Position numbers and translations under genes: made by a program
Source: Mesorhizobium sp. B2-1-1
GTDB taxonomy: Bacteria > Pseudomonadota > Alphaproteobacteria > Rhizobiales > Rhizobiaceae
Length of the DNA: 64,000 nt
NCBI RefSeq assembly: GCF_006442975.2
Contig: NZ_CP083954.1
Span: 1,867,501 to 1,931,500 of the forward strand
Direction: 5' to 3'
In this document: positions 41,249 through 50,004 of the stretch, piece after piece
How positions within the stretch are numbered: position 1 is the first letter of the stretch
Layout of the letters: each line of letters opens with the position of its first letter
The notes under the pieces: model-generated
The model's database searches: none
What the model was told of the DNA's origin: nothing
What the model saw: the letters and a program-made list of their open reading frames with translations, nothing else

Positions 41249-42313
41249 TCAGCTCTTGAACAGCGACAGGATCGACTGCGAGGAACTGTTGGCGATCGAC
41301 AGCGACTGGATGCCGAGCTGCTGCTGCACCTGGAGCGCCTGAAGGCGGGTCGATTCCTTGTTCATGTCGGCATCGACGAGCTGGCCGACACCGCGGTCGA
41401 TGGAGTCCATCAGGCTCTGCGTGAAGGTCTTCTGCAGGTCGATGCTGCTCTTGGCCGAACCGAGGATGGTGGCGGAATCGGTCAGCTGGCTCATGACGTT
41501 GTCGATCTTGGTGATCATCTGGGTGATGATGTCGTCGGTCACGCCCGCCGCAGTGATGTCGAGATTGTAGGCGGAAATATTGTCGACCTTGGCAACCGCC
41601 CCCGCCGCGGTCTGGCCGGCGGTGTTGGCTGCGATATCCGTTGATCCACCCGCGATCGATGCCGCATAGGCGGTGTCATACAGGGTCTGCGCGGCCGCGG
41701 TCGAATAGACCGATGTCTTGCGGTCGAGAATGCCCTGGTTCTTGACCTCGCCGGCGAGACCGGAATCGAAAAGCTTGGTGCTCTCGACATCGATGTCAAT
41801 CGTCCCGAGTTGGACGGCGCCGGACGAGGTGCGGTTGAACGAGGACACGATCTTGGAGTCGGGCTGGACGCCGTCATTGGCGGCCGACACCTGCTTGGAG
41901 ATCACCGACAGGAAATTCGAACCGGAGAAGGTGGCGGCGTCGGCAAAGGATTTCATCTGCGCCTGAAGCGCCGTGATTTCGGTCTGCGTCTTTGCCTTGG
42001 CGGCATCCGTCTGGCCGACGGTCGAAAGCAGCTTGGTTTTGATCTTGCCGATCGTGTCCAGCACATTGTTCATGCCGGTATAGGCGGTGTCGACCTTCGA
42101 GGCGCCGAGGCCGAGCGCATCCTGCACGGTCGAGAGCGCCTGGTTGTCGGAGCGCATGGTGGTGGCGATCGACCAGTAGGCCGCGTTGTCGGAGGCCTCG
42201 GAGACGCGATAGCCCGTCGAGACGCGGGCCTGTGTCTGCTCGAGCGACTTGTTGGTGGCGTTGAGGCTTTGAAGTGCAGTCAACGCCGCAGCGTTCGTCA
42301 TGATGCTCGCCAA
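41249..42313 (-). CDS. Flagellin A
   Basis: A 354-residue flagellin with conserved terminal domains: ASIMTNAAALTALQSLNATNKSLEQTQARVSTGYRVSEASDNAAYWSIATTMRSDNQALSTVQDALGLGASKVDTAYTGM at the N-terminus and ESTRLQALQVQQQLGIQSLSIANSSSQSILSLFKS at the C-terminus. The TTG at 42313 is chosen because GGAG is eight bases upstream and the N-terminus then matches flagellin B (MASIMTNA). The variable middle domain (about 150-240) differs from flagellin B. It has its own promoter region with a CtrA-type site and its own terminator. Confidence 0.94.
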   Translation of the reverse strand: MASIMTNAAALTALQSLNATNKSLEQTQARVSTGYRVSEASDNAAYWSIATTMRSDNQALSTVQDALGLGASKVDTAYTGMNNVLDTIGKIKTKLLSTVGQTDAAKAKTQTEITALQAQMKSFADAATFSGSNFLSVISKQVSAANDGVQPDSKIVSSFNRTSSGAVQLGTIDIDVESTKLFDSGLAGEVKNQGILDRKTSVYSTAAAQTLYDTAYAASIAGGSTDIAANTAGQTAAGAVAKVDNISAYNLDITAAGVTDDIITQMITKIDNVMSQLTDSATILGSAKSSIDLQKTFTQSLMDSIDRGVGQLVDADMNKESTRLQALQVQQQLGIQSLSIANSSSQSILSLFKS

Positions 42314-42418
42314 GAAACTCGCTCCTTCTCTAAGCCGGCATGCCCACAGGCCTGGTCGGCCTGCCCATCGGCTGCGATCGTGCCGGTCGGGCCGATTCGA
42401 CAACCTGTCGTAAGCTAT

Positions 42419-42460
42419 TGGTTAACCATAGCTAGCGCGATATGGTTAACGCCCTGTTAA
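42419..42460 (-). promoter_or_regulatory. CtrA-type binding site upstream of flagellin A
   Basis: TTAA (42446-42449), seven bases, TTAA (42457-42460) is the full CtrA consensus TTAA-N7-TTAA. A perfect 10-bp palindrome TGGTTAACCA (42419-42428), which contains the half-site TTAACCAT (42422-42429), lies 17 bp from it. The full site is 133-147 bp upstream of the flagellin A start on its strand, a distance compatible with promoter control. CtrA is the alphaproteobacterial cell-cycle regulator and controls flagellar genes in several relatives. Confidence 0.6.
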
Positions 42461-42515
42461 AAGTCAGCTTTCGACAGTTAAGGAACGAGGATTGCGCGGG
42501 GCTGGAGCAAACGCA

Positions 42516-42544
42516 ATCGGGCCGCGCTTTTGGCGCGGCCCGAT
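42516..42544 (-). terminator. Terminator of flagellin B
   Basis: A 12-bp perfect stem, ATCGGGCCGCGC (42516-42527) with GCGCGGCCCGAT (42533-42544), loop of five bases, lies 33 bp after the flagellin B stop. No long T-run follows, but the stem is very stable and isolates the two flagellin genes. Confidence 0.85.
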
Positions 42545-42576
42545 ATCTTGGTGCTGTTCGTGGATGGTGAAGGCGA

Positions 42577-43575
42577 TCAGCCGCGGAAGAGCGACAGGAT
42601 CGACTGCGACGAACCGTTGGCGATCGACAGCGCCTGGATGCCGAGCTGCTGCTGAACCTGCAGGGCCTGGAGGCGGGTCGATTCCTTGTTCATGTCGGCA
42701 TCGACGAGCTGGCCAACGCCGCGGTCGATGGAGTCCATCAGGCTCTGCGTGAAGGTCTTCTGCAGGTCGATGCTGCTCTTGGCGGCGCCGAGCGTGGTGG
42801 CGGCGTTCGTCATGTCCTTGAGCGCGGCGTCGACGACGTTCATCATCCCCGAGATCTGGTCGTCGCTGAAGCCTTTGCCCGTTGCGGAGTCGAAGATCTT
42901 CAGGCTGGCGACCGAATAGGTGTCGCCGGCCGCAACGGTAGCACCAGCAGCCGGAGTAGCCGCCGTGGCGGTGACGCTGCCGTCGGTGCCCAGACGCGCG
43001 GCGTCGAGGATGCCCTTCGCGGTGCCGGCCGTGGTACCCGCCTCGTACAGCTTGGTGCTTTCCACGTTGACGTCGATCGTCGAGATCGATACCGCGCCGG
43101 AAGCGTCACGGTTGAAGGCCGAAACGATCTTGATGTCCGCCACGGACGTGCCCGTGCCGCTGTCCACGGACAGCATGTTGGTGCCGGAGAAGCTGGCGCC
43201 GTCGGCATAGGCCTTCAGCTGCTTCTGAAGGGCGGCGATTTCGGTCTGGGTCTTTTCCTTGTCGGCATCCGTCTGGCCGTAAGAGGCGGTCAGCTTGGTC
43301 TTGATCTGGTTGATGGTGTCGATCGCGCTGTTCATGCCGGTGTAAGCGGTATCGACCTTCGAGGCGCCGAGGCCGAGCGCGTCCGAAACGGTCGACATCT
43401 GCTGGTTGTCGGAACGCATCGTGGTGGCGATCGACCAGTAAGCGGCGTTGTCCGAAGCCTGGGAAACGCGATAGCCCGTCGAGATGCGGGCCTGGGTGGT
43501 TTCGAGGTTCTTGTTGGTGGCGTTCAAGCTCTGCAGCGCGGTCAGCGCCGAGGCATTGGTCATGATACTGGCCAT
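42577..43575 (-). CDS. Flagellin B
   Basis: A 332-residue flagellin closely related to flagellin A in both conserved ends (N-terminal MASIMTNASALTALQSLNATNKNLETTQARISTGYRVSQASDNAAYWSIATTMRSDNQ; C-terminal MNKESTRLQALQVQQQLGIQALSIANGSSQSILSLFRG) but shorter and different in the middle (about 150-235). The ATG at 43575 is in a good context. It has a long leader with a 21-bp palindrome, and its terminator separates it from flagellin A. Each flagellin gene is therefore its own transcription unit. Confidence 0.95.
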   Translation of the reverse strand: MASIMTNASALTALQSLNATNKNLETTQARISTGYRVSQASDNAAYWSIATTMRSDNQQMSTVSDALGLGASKVDTAYTGMNSAIDTINQIKTKLTASYGQTDADKEKTQTEIAALQKQLKAYADGASFSGTNMLSVDSGTGTSVADIKIVSAFNRDASGAVSISTIDVNVESTKLYEAGTTAGTAKGILDAARLGTDGSVTATAATPAAGATVAAGDTYSVASLKIFDSATGKGFSDDQISGMMNVVDAALKDMTNAATTLGAAKSSIDLQKTFTQSLMDSIDRGVGQLVDADMNKESTRLQALQVQQQLGIQALSIANGSSQSILSLFRG

Positions 43576-43612
43576 GTCTACTCGTACCTTACTTTTTACA
43601 GGTGTTTTTTGA

Positions 43613-43633
43613 CATACCGGATTGGCCGGTATG
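43613..43633 (-). promoter_or_regulatory. 21-bp palindrome in the flagellin B leader
   Basis: CATACCGG-attgg-CCGGTATG is a perfect 8-bp inverted repeat, 38-58 bp upstream of the flagellin B ATG. It lies just before a run of T on the plus strand (A on the mRNA strand). It may be a protein operator or an mRNA hairpin of the kind FlbT could bind. No copy is present in front of flagellin A. Confidence 0.5.
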
Positions 43634-43754
43634 ACGGAGCGGCATCATGCCAATGATCTGTCTGAGACCCGATCACCCGCCATCTGCGGGGAATATGGCG
43701 GCAAGTCCCTACCAAAGGACTAAACCGGACGGTTAATCGAAAAATATTGTCGAG

Positions 43755-43781
43755 AAAAACGGGAGGGCGCGGTTCGGCGCC
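43755..43781 (-). terminator. Terminator after fliP
   Basis: On the minus strand GGCGC (43781-43777) pairs with GCGCC (43770-43766) and is followed by the T-run at 43759-43755. It starts 8 bp after the fliP stop and ends the flgF-fliP operon. The stem is short. Confidence 0.5.
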
Positions 43782-43789
43782 GGGCGCGA

Positions 43790-44521
43790 TCAGTTGAAGG
43801 AGCGCACCAGGCTGCCGACAAGCAGGTTCCAGCCGTCGATCAGCACGAAGAACAGGATCTTGAACGGCAGCGACACCACCGTCGGCGGCAGCATCATCAT
43901 GCCCATCGCCATGGTGATGGTGGCGACGATCAGGTCGATGACCAGGAACGGCAGCACGATCAGGAAGCCGATCTCGAAGCCGCGCCTGATCTCGGAGATC
44001 ATGAAGGCGGGCACCAGGATGCGCAGGTCGACGGTTTCCTTCGCAACGGTCTGGCCGCGTTCGCGCGCGAGGTCGGCGAACAGGTCGAAGTCCTTGTCGC
44101 GCACATTGTGCAGCATGAAGGTGCGGAAGGGATCGGAAATCTTCTCGAAAGCCTCGGTTTGGCTGATCTGGTTGTCCATCAGCGGCTTGACGCCGGTATT
44201 CCAGGCCTGGTCGAAGGTCGGTGCCATGACATAGAAGGTCATGAACAGCGACAGCGAAATGAGGATAAGGTTCGCCGGCGTCGACTGCAGGCCGATGCCG
44301 GCACGCAGGATCGAGAAGGCGATGACGAAACGGGTGAAGCTTGTCACCATGATCAGCAGGCCCGGCGCCACCGAAAGCACGGTGAGCAGGCCGAACATCT
44401 GGATGATGTAGCCAACGGTGGTGCCGTCGGCCTTGCCGATGCCGCCGAGGTCCAGTTGCTGGGCCGTTGCGATCGATGTGGCGGCGCCGAGCAGCGCCGC
44501 GGCAAGAAGAAATTTCTTCAT
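43790..44521 (-). CDS. fliP: Flagellar export gate protein FliP
   Basis: A 243-residue membrane protein with a signal peptide (MKKFLLAAALLGAATSIATA) and the FliP pattern: IIQMFGLLTVLSVAPGLLIMVTSFTRFVIAFSILRAGIGLQSTPANLILISLSLFMTFYVMAPTFDQAWN, then DLRILVPAFMISEIRRGFEIGFLIVLPFLVIDLIVATITMAMGMMMLPPTVVSLPFKILFFVLIDGWNLLVGSLV. Together with FliQ and FliR it forms the export channel. Its start overlaps fliL by 4 bp, and the gene ends the long minus-strand operon. Confidence 0.95.
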   Translation of the reverse strand: MKKFLLAAALLGAATSIATAQQLDLGGIGKADGTTVGYIIQMFGLLTVLSVAPGLLIMVTSFTRFVIAFSILRAGIGLQSTPANLILISLSLFMTFYVMAPTFDQAWNTGVKPLMDNQISQTEAFEKISDPFRTFMLHNVRDKDFDLFADLARERGQTVAKETVDLRILVPAFMISEIRRGFEIGFLIVLPFLVIDLIVATITMAMGMMMLPPTVVSLPFKILFFVLIDGWNLLVGSLVRSFN

Positions 44522-45012
44522 TCGAGCAGCAACGTCCTGATGAGTACCTGCTTGGCATGCCCCTGGCTGCGGATCGAGGCGCGCTCCTCGATATCGGCCT
44601 TCAGGTGCTGATAGCCGCTAGCGCCTTCTATCTGGTGCATCTTCAGGGTGCGCACGAAGGCCAGAAGATCCTGATGGATCTCATCCGACATTGCCGGCGG
44701 CTGCGGCGCGTCGTAGACCACCGACACTTCCATCCTGATCCAGGTCTCGGCGGGCGAGGCGATGTTGGTGGTGATCGGCGCCAGCGCGACGAGTGACGGT
44801 CCCGTGCCGGGCTCTTGCGCGTCGGCGGGCTTGGGTACCTTGCCCTCGTTTTCCGGCGCGACGGGTACCGATGCCGGTGCCCCCACACCCTTGAGATAGC
44901 CGCCGGACAGCCAGCCCATGCCGATGGCGGCGGCCGTCACCAGGAGCAGCATGGCGCCCTGGACGGCAAGGGAAGGACCCTTGCGAGACGGAACCTGTTC
45001 GACGCTGGCCAC
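44518..45012 (-). CDS. fliL: Flagellar basal-body protein FliL
   Basis: A 164-residue single-pass inner-membrane protein: a short cytoplasmic part, a helix at about residues 17-38 (LAVQGAMLLLVTAAAIGMGWLSGGY), a Pro/Ala linker and the FliL periplasmic domain (VALAPITTNIASPAETWIRMEVSVVYDAPQPPAMSDEIHQDLLAFVRTLKMHQIEGASGYQHLKADIEERASIRSQGHAKQVLIRTLLLE). FliL stabilises the stator around the motor. It overlaps fliP by 4 bp and lies 21 bp after flgH. Confidence 0.92.
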   Translation of the reverse strand: MASVEQVPSRKGPSLAVQGAMLLLVTAAAIGMGWLSGGYLKGVGAPASVPVAPENEGKVPKPADAQEPGTGPSLVALAPITTNIASPAETWIRMEVSVVYDAPQPPAMSDEIHQDLLAFVRTLKMHQIEGASGYQHLKADIEERASIRSQGHAKQVLIRTLLLE

Positions 45013-45033
45013 GGTGCTGCGGTCTCCAATGCC

Positions 45034-45738
45034 CTAGAACGGAAGAACCTGGTCGAGGATCTGCTGGCCGTAGGCCGGCTGCTGGACCTCGCTGACGCGG
45101 CCGCGGCCGCCATAGGAGATGCGCGCCTCGGCGATGCGTTCGTAGGAGATGGTGTTCTCCGCGCCGATATCCGACGGGCGCACCATGCCGGCGATGGTGA
45201 GCACCCTGAGCTCATAATTGACACGCACTTCCTGCGAGCCCCTGATCATCAAATTGCCATTGGGCAGGACTTCGGTGACGACGGCAGCAACGTTGAGCTC
45301 CAGGTTCTCCGAGCGCTTGATCTCGCCGTCCGCATTGGTTTCGGTGCTGGAGCTCAGGCCGGCGTCGCCCTTGCCGCTCGTGCTCTTGTCTTCCCATCCG
45401 AGCGTGACGTCGTAACCCAGCTTGCGCGAGGCGGTGCGGCTCCTGTCGTTCTGGTTCTTGAAGTTGGCCTTGTCGTTGAGCTTGATCCTGACGGTGAGAA
45501 TGTCGCCTTCGCGCAACGCCCTGGGATCGGTGAACAGCCGGCTCTGGCGATCGTCCCACAGCGAGAATTTCTTGACCGGCGCCGCAGGCGGCTCGGGATA
45601 GCTGTAGGGCGAAGCTCCTTCATTGCCGATGCCGGAACCGACCGGCGACAGGGAAGGCTCCCTGCCGATCTCCTTGAGATTGGTGCCGCAGCCGGACAAA
45701 GCTGCGACCGCGCACAGGATAAGCGTTCTGCGGATCAT
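45034..45738 (-). CDS. flgH: Flagellar L-ring protein FlgH
   Basis: A 234-residue lipoprotein. The signal peptide ends in the lipobox LSGCGT (Cys at about residue 17), and the L-ring domain follows: SLWDDRQSRLFTDPRALREGDILTVRIKLNDKANFKNQNDRSR ... IRGSQEVRVNYELRVLTIAGMVRPSDIGAENTISYERIAEARISYGGRGRV. FlgH makes the outer-membrane ring around the rod. It overlaps motE by 4 bp. Confidence 0.95.
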   Translation of the reverse strand: MIRRTLILCAVAALSGCGTNLKEIGREPSLSPVGSGIGNEGASPYSYPEPPAAPVKKFSLWDDRQSRLFTDPRALREGDILTVRIKLNDKANFKNQNDRSRTASRKLGYDVTLGWEDKSTSGKGDAGLSSSTETNADGEIKRSENLELNVAAVVTEVLPNGNLMIRGSQEVRVNYELRVLTIAGMVRPSDIGAENTISYERIAEARISYGGRGRVSEVQQPAYGQQILDQVLPF

Positions 45739-46313
45739 GACGGATCTACCCTTCGGGCTGCGCTGGCCATGATGCCGGTGAGCGTCGCCGCCGCCTTCTG
45801 GTCCATTTCGTTGAGGATGACGCCGGCCTTGCGCGAATCCAGCTTCATCAGGATGGCCGCGGCTAGATCGGCATTGACAATGGCCAGGCGCTCGGCCGCC
45901 GCGTCGGGCTTCATGCCGGCATAGATCTTGACGACGCTGTCCTCGGCCCGGGCCAGGAACACCTCGCGCCGCTTCAGCCAGGTCTCGTATTCGGCCCGCT
46001 TTTCGTCCAGTGCCTTCATGCGTTGGTCGATGCCGGCCTGGAGCTGTTTCAACTCCTCCGCCTGCAACACGTAGCGGCGGTCGCGGGCGGCGTCGGCTAT
46101 GTTGGAGCAGAAGCGCTCGATCTCGCTTTGGTCGGGAGCCTTCTCCCGGGCCAACAGCTGCGGCGCGGGTGCGGGCGGCGCCCCCGGCAGGACCTGGCGG
46201 ACGGCTTCCTCGGCATGCACGCCGCTGGAAAAGGCCGCCAGAGCGCAGGCCGCGAACAGGATCGCGGCGGGGCGGCGTCCTTGATGGAATGAGAGGGAGG
46301 AGATCATCGGCAT
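45735..46313 (-). CDS. motE: MotE, periplasmic chaperone for MotC
   Basis: A 192-residue secreted protein with a signal peptide ending near VHAEE (residue 35). The middle is coiled coil (QAEELKQLQAGIDQRMKALDEKRAEYETWLKRREVFLARAEDSVVKIYAGM), and the C-terminus has an MgtE-N-like helical domain (DAAAERLAIVNADLAAAILMKLDSRKAGVILNEMDQKAAATLTGIM). In Sinorhizobium MotE is required for folding and stability of MotC; gene order flgI-motE-flgH is the same here. Confidence 0.88.
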   Translation of the reverse strand: MPMISSLSFHQGRRPAAILFAACALAAFSSGVHAEEAVRQVLPGAPPAPAPQLLAREKAPDQSEIERFCSNIADAARDRRYVLQAEELKQLQAGIDQRMKALDEKRAEYETWLKRREVFLARAEDSVVKIYAGMKPDAAAERLAIVNADLAAAILMKLDSRKAGVILNEMDQKAAATLTGIMASAARRVDPS

Positions 46314-46316
46314 CGC

Positions 46317-47558
46317 CTATTGGAGAACCAGGTCGGCCTGCAGGGCGCCGGCCGACTTGATGCCTTGCAGGATGGCAATGATGCCGTCGGGCTTCACGCC
46401 GAGGCGGTTGAGACCGGAAACAAGGGTTTGCAGGTCGGGGCCGTCGAGCACGGCGACGCGTGCGTCGGGCCGGCTGGCGTCGATGGCGGTAAACGGCTCG
46501 ACGGCGGTTTCGCCCTTGGAGAAGGGTTCGGGCTGCACGACGCGTGGTGCTTCGGTGATGCGCACCGTCAGCGTGCCGTGGCTGATGGCCACGCGCGAGA
46601 TCTTGACGTCGTTGCCGATGACTATGGTGCCGGTGCGCTCATCGATGACGACGCGGGCCGGCGTATCGGATTCGACCACGAGGTTCTCGATCTCAGCGTA
46701 GAAGCGGGCCGCCGAGACGCTTTTCGGCCGTCTGATCTGCACGGTGCGGGAATCGCGCTCGGCCGCCACGCGCATGCCGAAGCGCTGGCTGGTGTAGTCA
46801 TTGATCGCGTCGGCGATGCGAATGGCGGTCGAGAAATCGGGATTGCGCAGCTGCAGCGTCAGTATCGGCTGGTCATCGAACTCGGCCTTCACGGCACGCT
46901 CGATGATGGCGCCGTTCGGCACGCGGCCCGCGGTCGGGACGCCTTGCGTCAACTGCTCGGCCTGACCCTGGGCGGTGAAGCCCGAAACGATGACCGCGCC
47001 CTGGCCGACGGCATAGATCTCACCGTCCGCCGCCTTCAGCGGCGTCATGATCAGCGTGCCGCCGGCGAGCGAGGTGGCGTCGCCCATCGAGGAGACGTCG
47101 ATGTCGATGCGCGCGCCCGACTGTACGTAGGGCGGCATGTTGGCGGTGACGATGACGGCGGCGACGTTCTTGGCGCGCGCTCTGCCGCCTTCGGTGGCGA
47201 TGCCGAGATTCTCCAGCATGGCGCGGATCGACTGTTCGGTGAACGGCGAGTTGCGCAAGCTGTCGCCCGATCCGGCGAGGCCGATGACCAGGCCGTAGCC
47301 GACGAGCTGGTTGTCGCGCGAACTCTGCAGCTGCGCGATGTCCTTGATGCGCGAGGCGACCTGGCCCGGCGGCAGCGAGCTTGGCCCGGGCGAGACGCGG
47401 AACATGCGCGTGGTGGTGGCCGGATCATATTCAGGATCGTCATAGACGCCGCCATTCCTGGCGGCGAGTTCGCGCTTGGCCTTGGGCGTGAGGCCGTCGG
47501 CCAAGGCAGGCTGCAGGCCGAGCGCGGCTGCAAGCAGAAGAGCAAGCGGACGCATCAT
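46317..47558 (-). CDS. flgI: Flagellar P-ring protein FlgI
   Basis: A 413-residue secreted protein with a signal peptide (MMRPLALLLAAALGLQPALA), an unusual hydrophilic stretch to about residue 65 (PKAKRELAARNGGVYDDPEYDPATTTRMFR), and the FlgI core: SRIKDIAQLQSSRDNQLVGYGLVIGLAGSGDSLRNSPFTEQSIRAMLENLG and ADGEIYAVGQGAVIVSGFTAQGQ. It forms the peptidoglycan ring of the basal body. It overlaps flgA by 4 bp and precedes motE by 3 bp. Confidence 0.95.
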   Translation of the reverse strand: MMRPLALLLAAALGLQPALADGLTPKAKRELAARNGGVYDDPEYDPATTTRMFRVSPGPSSLPPGQVASRIKDIAQLQSSRDNQLVGYGLVIGLAGSGDSLRNSPFTEQSIRAMLENLGIATEGGRARAKNVAAVIVTANMPPYVQSGARIDIDVSSMGDATSLAGGTLIMTPLKAADGEIYAVGQGAVIVSGFTAQGQAEQLTQGVPTAGRVPNGAIIERAVKAEFDDQPILTLQLRNPDFSTAIRIADAINDYTSQRFGMRVAAERDSRTVQIRRPKSVSAARFYAEIENLVVESDTPARVVIDERTGTIVIGNDVKISRVAISHGTLTVRITEAPRVVQPEPFSKGETAVEPFTAIDASRPDARVAVLDGPDLQTLVSGLNRLGVKPDGIIAILQGIKSAGALQADLVLQ

Positions 47559-48079
47559 GAAGCGCTGACCTGGATGGTTCCGTCGGCCATCACCGTGCCG
47601 GAGAGAATCTTGCCGCTGTCGCTGTTGCGAACCTTGATGAGATCGCCGGCCGAGCCCGGCTGCAAGGTCACGGCGGTGGCCGATATCGTCAGTCCGCCGG
47701 CGATGAAGAAGACCTGCACGGCTGCGCCCTGCTCGACCAGCCAGGCGTCGCGAATGGCGGCGGCGGGGATGTAGCGGCCGGGCAGCAGCGTGCGCTTGGC
47801 GATCTTGCCCTGGAGTTCCTCGGCAAGGGTCGCCACCGCGTCGGGCTTGTGCTTGCCGGGGATGAGGGTCACCTGCTTGAGGGCCGCGAGCTCGATGGTC
47901 TCGCCGGGATAAATGACCCGGTTTGGGATCAGCACGACCTCGCCGGCAGGCTGGCTGCTGGCGATCTGCGTTGCCGACCGGTTGGCCGCGTCCTGCGCGA
48001 AAGCCGGCATGCCGCCGGTCACCAGCGCAAGGACGAGCGCGGTGCGGCGGAACGCGGAGCAGGAGACCGGACCGGCCAT
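47555..48079 (-). CDS. flgA: P-ring assembly chaperone FlgA
   Basis: A 174-residue secreted protein with a signal peptide (to about ALAQDA) and an SAF domain: VLIPNRVIYPGETIELAALKQVTLIPGKHKPDAVATLAEELQGKIAKRTLLPGRYIPAAAIRDAWLVEQGAAVQVFF. FlgA helps FlgI to polymerise in the periplasm. It lies 5 bp after flgG and overlaps flgI by 4 bp. Confidence 0.93.
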   Translation of the reverse strand: MAGPVSCSAFRRTALVLALVTGGMPAFAQDAANRSATQIASSQPAGEVVLIPNRVIYPGETIELAALKQVTLIPGKHKPDAVATLAEELQGKIAKRTLLPGRYIPAAAIRDAWLVEQGAAVQVFFIAGGLTISATAVTLQPGSAGDLIKVRNSDSGKILSGTVMADGTIQVSAS

Positions 48080-48084
48080 TGTCG

Positions 48085-48873
48085 TTACCTGATGTTCTTG
48101 GAGACGACCGAGGCCATGTCGTCGGCGGCCTGGATGACCTTGGAATTCATCTCATAAGCGCGCTGCGCCGAGATCAGTTCGGTAATTTCCTTGACCGGGT
48201 CGACGTTGGAGGCCTCGAGATAGCCTTGCTGGATGGTGGCGAAGCCGGGATCGCCGGGCACGCCGGCATTGGCCGGGCCAGAGGCGGTCGTTTCCTGGAA
48301 CAGATTGTCGCCGAGCGGCGCCAGTCCCGCTTCGTTGGCGAAGTTGACGATCTGGAGCTGGCCGAGATTCTGCAGGTCGGTCTGGCCATCGATGCGGGCG
48401 AAGACCTGGCCCGTCTTGTTGACGATGACCTCGACGGCGTCGACCGGGACGTTGATCGCTGGAATGACGCTGGCGCCGTCCACCGTCACCAGCTGGCCTG
48501 TGGCGTTGGTGTTGAAGGCGCCGGCGCGGGTGTAGAGCGTGCCGCCATCGGCGCCTTCGATCTGGAACCAGCCCCTGCCGGTGAGCGCCATGTCGAAACT
48601 GTTGCCGGTGCTGGTCAGTTCACCCTGGGTGTGGACGTTGCGCACGGCGGTGGTCTTGACGCCGAGGCCGATCGAGACGCCCTCCGGCACCAGCGAGGCG
48701 TTGGAGCGGTTGGGCACGCCTTGCGTGCGGTCGACCTGGTAGAGCAGGTCGGAGAATTCGGCCCGCGCCCGCTTGTAGCCGGTGGTGTTGATGTTGGCGA
48801 TATTGTTGGCGATGACTTCCAGATTGGTCTGCTGGGCGTTCATGCCGGTGGCGGCGATGGCGAGTGCTTTCAT
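48085..48873 (-). CDS. flgG: Distal rod protein FlgG
   Basis: A 262-residue protein, the exact usual FlgG length. It begins [46 protein letters not shown] and ends [47 protein letters not shown], both diagnostic for FlgG. It builds the distal rod. It lies between fliE and flgA in the conserved rhizobial order. Confidence 0.96.
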   Translation of the reverse strand: MKALAIAATGMNAQQTNLEVIANNIANINTTGYKRARAEFSDLLYQVDRTQGVPNRSNASLVPEGVSIGLGVKTTAVRNVHTQGELTSTGNSFDMALTGRGWFQIEGADGGTLYTRAGAFNTNATGQLVTVDGASVIPAINVPVDAVEVIVNKTGQVFARIDGQTDLQNLGQLQIVNFANEAGLAPLGDNLFQETTASGPANAGVPGDPGFATIQQGYLEASNVDPVKEITELISAQRAYEMNSKVIQAADDMASVVSKNIR

Positions 48874-48884
48874 GGCCGAACTCC

Positions 48885-49208
48885 TCAGATGCCCATGCGG
48901 CTGACTTCGAGATAGGCCGAGACGACCTTGTCGCGGATGGCGACGGCGGTCTGCAGCGCCTGCTGGGCGCTCATCACGGCATCGACGACCTGGCGGGTGT
49001 CGGCGTCGCCCTTGAGCGCCTGGACCGAGACCTGCTCGGCGTTCTGCAGCGTGTTGACGGTCTTTGTGGCCGCCTGGCTCAGCGCCTCGGCGAAGGAGGT
49101 GCCGAGGTTGCCTGCGGTCGCGGGCGCAACGCCGCCCTGAAGCAGCTCAGTCGCCGTGTCGCCAAGTCCAGGCTTCAGGTTTAGCGCGCCGATGCCGTTC
49201 ACGATCAT
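48885..49208 (-). CDS. fliE: Flagellar basal-body protein FliE
   Basis: A 107-residue protein with the FliE C-terminal pattern ([65 protein letters not shown]). It joins the rod to the MS ring. It overlaps flgC by 4 bp and precedes flgG by 11 bp. Confidence 0.94.
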   Translation of the reverse strand: MIVNGIGALNLKPGLGDTATELLQGGVAPATAGNLGTSFAEALSQAATKTVNTLQNAEQVSVQALKGDADTRQVVDAVMSAQQALQTAVAIRDKVVSAYLEVSRMGI

Positions 49209-49621
49209 TGGTTCCTCATCAGGTCGATGGTCATTGAAATGAGATCGCGCGCCTGCTTCACGACTTGCAGGTTGGCCTCGTAGGAGCGGTTGGCCTCGGT
49301 CATGTCGGCCATTTCGATCAGCACGTTGACGTTGGGCATCTTGACGTAGCCCTTGTCGTCGGCGGCCTCGTTGCCGGGCTGGAATTCCACGGGAAAATCG
49401 CTGGGATCGCGGTCGATCGAGTTCACTTCGACCGTTGAGCTGCCAGTGGTCCGGTCGAGCTCCGAGACGAAGCTGATGGTCTTGCGGCGATAGGGGTCGG
49501 AGCCGGGGGTGGTGCCGGTCGACTGGGCATTGGCGAGGTTTTCGGAAACCACGCGCAGCCGCTCCGACTGGGCGCCGAGGCCGGAGGCTGCTACTTTGAG
49601 GGCTGCTGTGAGCGCGTCCAT
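49205..49621 (-). CDS. flgC: Proximal rod protein FlgC
   Basis: A 138-residue protein with the FlgC pattern: [44 protein letters not shown] near the start and [48 protein letters not shown] at the end. It is a proximal rod subunit, two bases after flgB. Confidence 0.95.
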   Translation of the reverse strand: MDALTAALKVAASGLGAQSERLRVVSENLANAQSTGTTPGSDPYRRKTISFVSELDRTTGSSTVEVNSIDRDPSDFPVEFQPGNEAADDKGYVKMPNVNVLIEMADMTEANRSYEANLQVVKQARDLISMTIDLMRNQ

Positions 49622-49623
49622 GG

Positions 49624-50004
49624 TCAGCTCTTCACCGCCATCATCATCATCGAATGGAATGCCTTGACGATTGCCGTGTTGAGCTCGAAGGAGCGGCGCA
49701 CCTCACCGGCCTTGAGAAGCTGGTCCTCGAGCACGACGGTGTTTTTGGACGGCATGACGACGCCGTCGTCTTCCTGTGGCTTGATCGCGAAACCGGCATT
49801 GGTCGCGGCGCTGCCGAGATGTCCGGCCTGTGTCGTCTGCAACGACACCGCCGCGCGGTCGAGCACCTTTTCGAACGGCTCGACATCGTTTGCCGTATAG
49901 CCCGGCGTGTTGGCGTTGGCGATGTTGCCGGCGACCGCCGACTGACGCACGGCCAGCCATTGCGCCTGCTTGGCGGCGAGATCGAAAAGAGAAACGGGCT
50001 CCAT
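49624..50004 (-). CDS. flgB: Proximal rod protein FlgB
   Basis: A 126-residue protein from ATG 50004, chosen because GGAG is six bases upstream and [48 protein letters not shown] is the usual FlgB start. The C-terminus ([19 protein letters not shown]) matches the family. It forms the first rod segment. It starts the flgB-flgC-fliE-flgG series, 86 bp after the unknown gene that overlaps fliI. Confidence 0.93.
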   Translation of the reverse strand: MEPVSLFDLAAKQAQWLAVRQSAVAGNIANANTPGYTANDVEPFEKVLDRAAVSLQTTQAGHLGSAATNAGFAIKPQEDDGVVMPSKNTVVLEDQLLKAGEVRRSFELNTAIVKAFHSMMMMAVKS

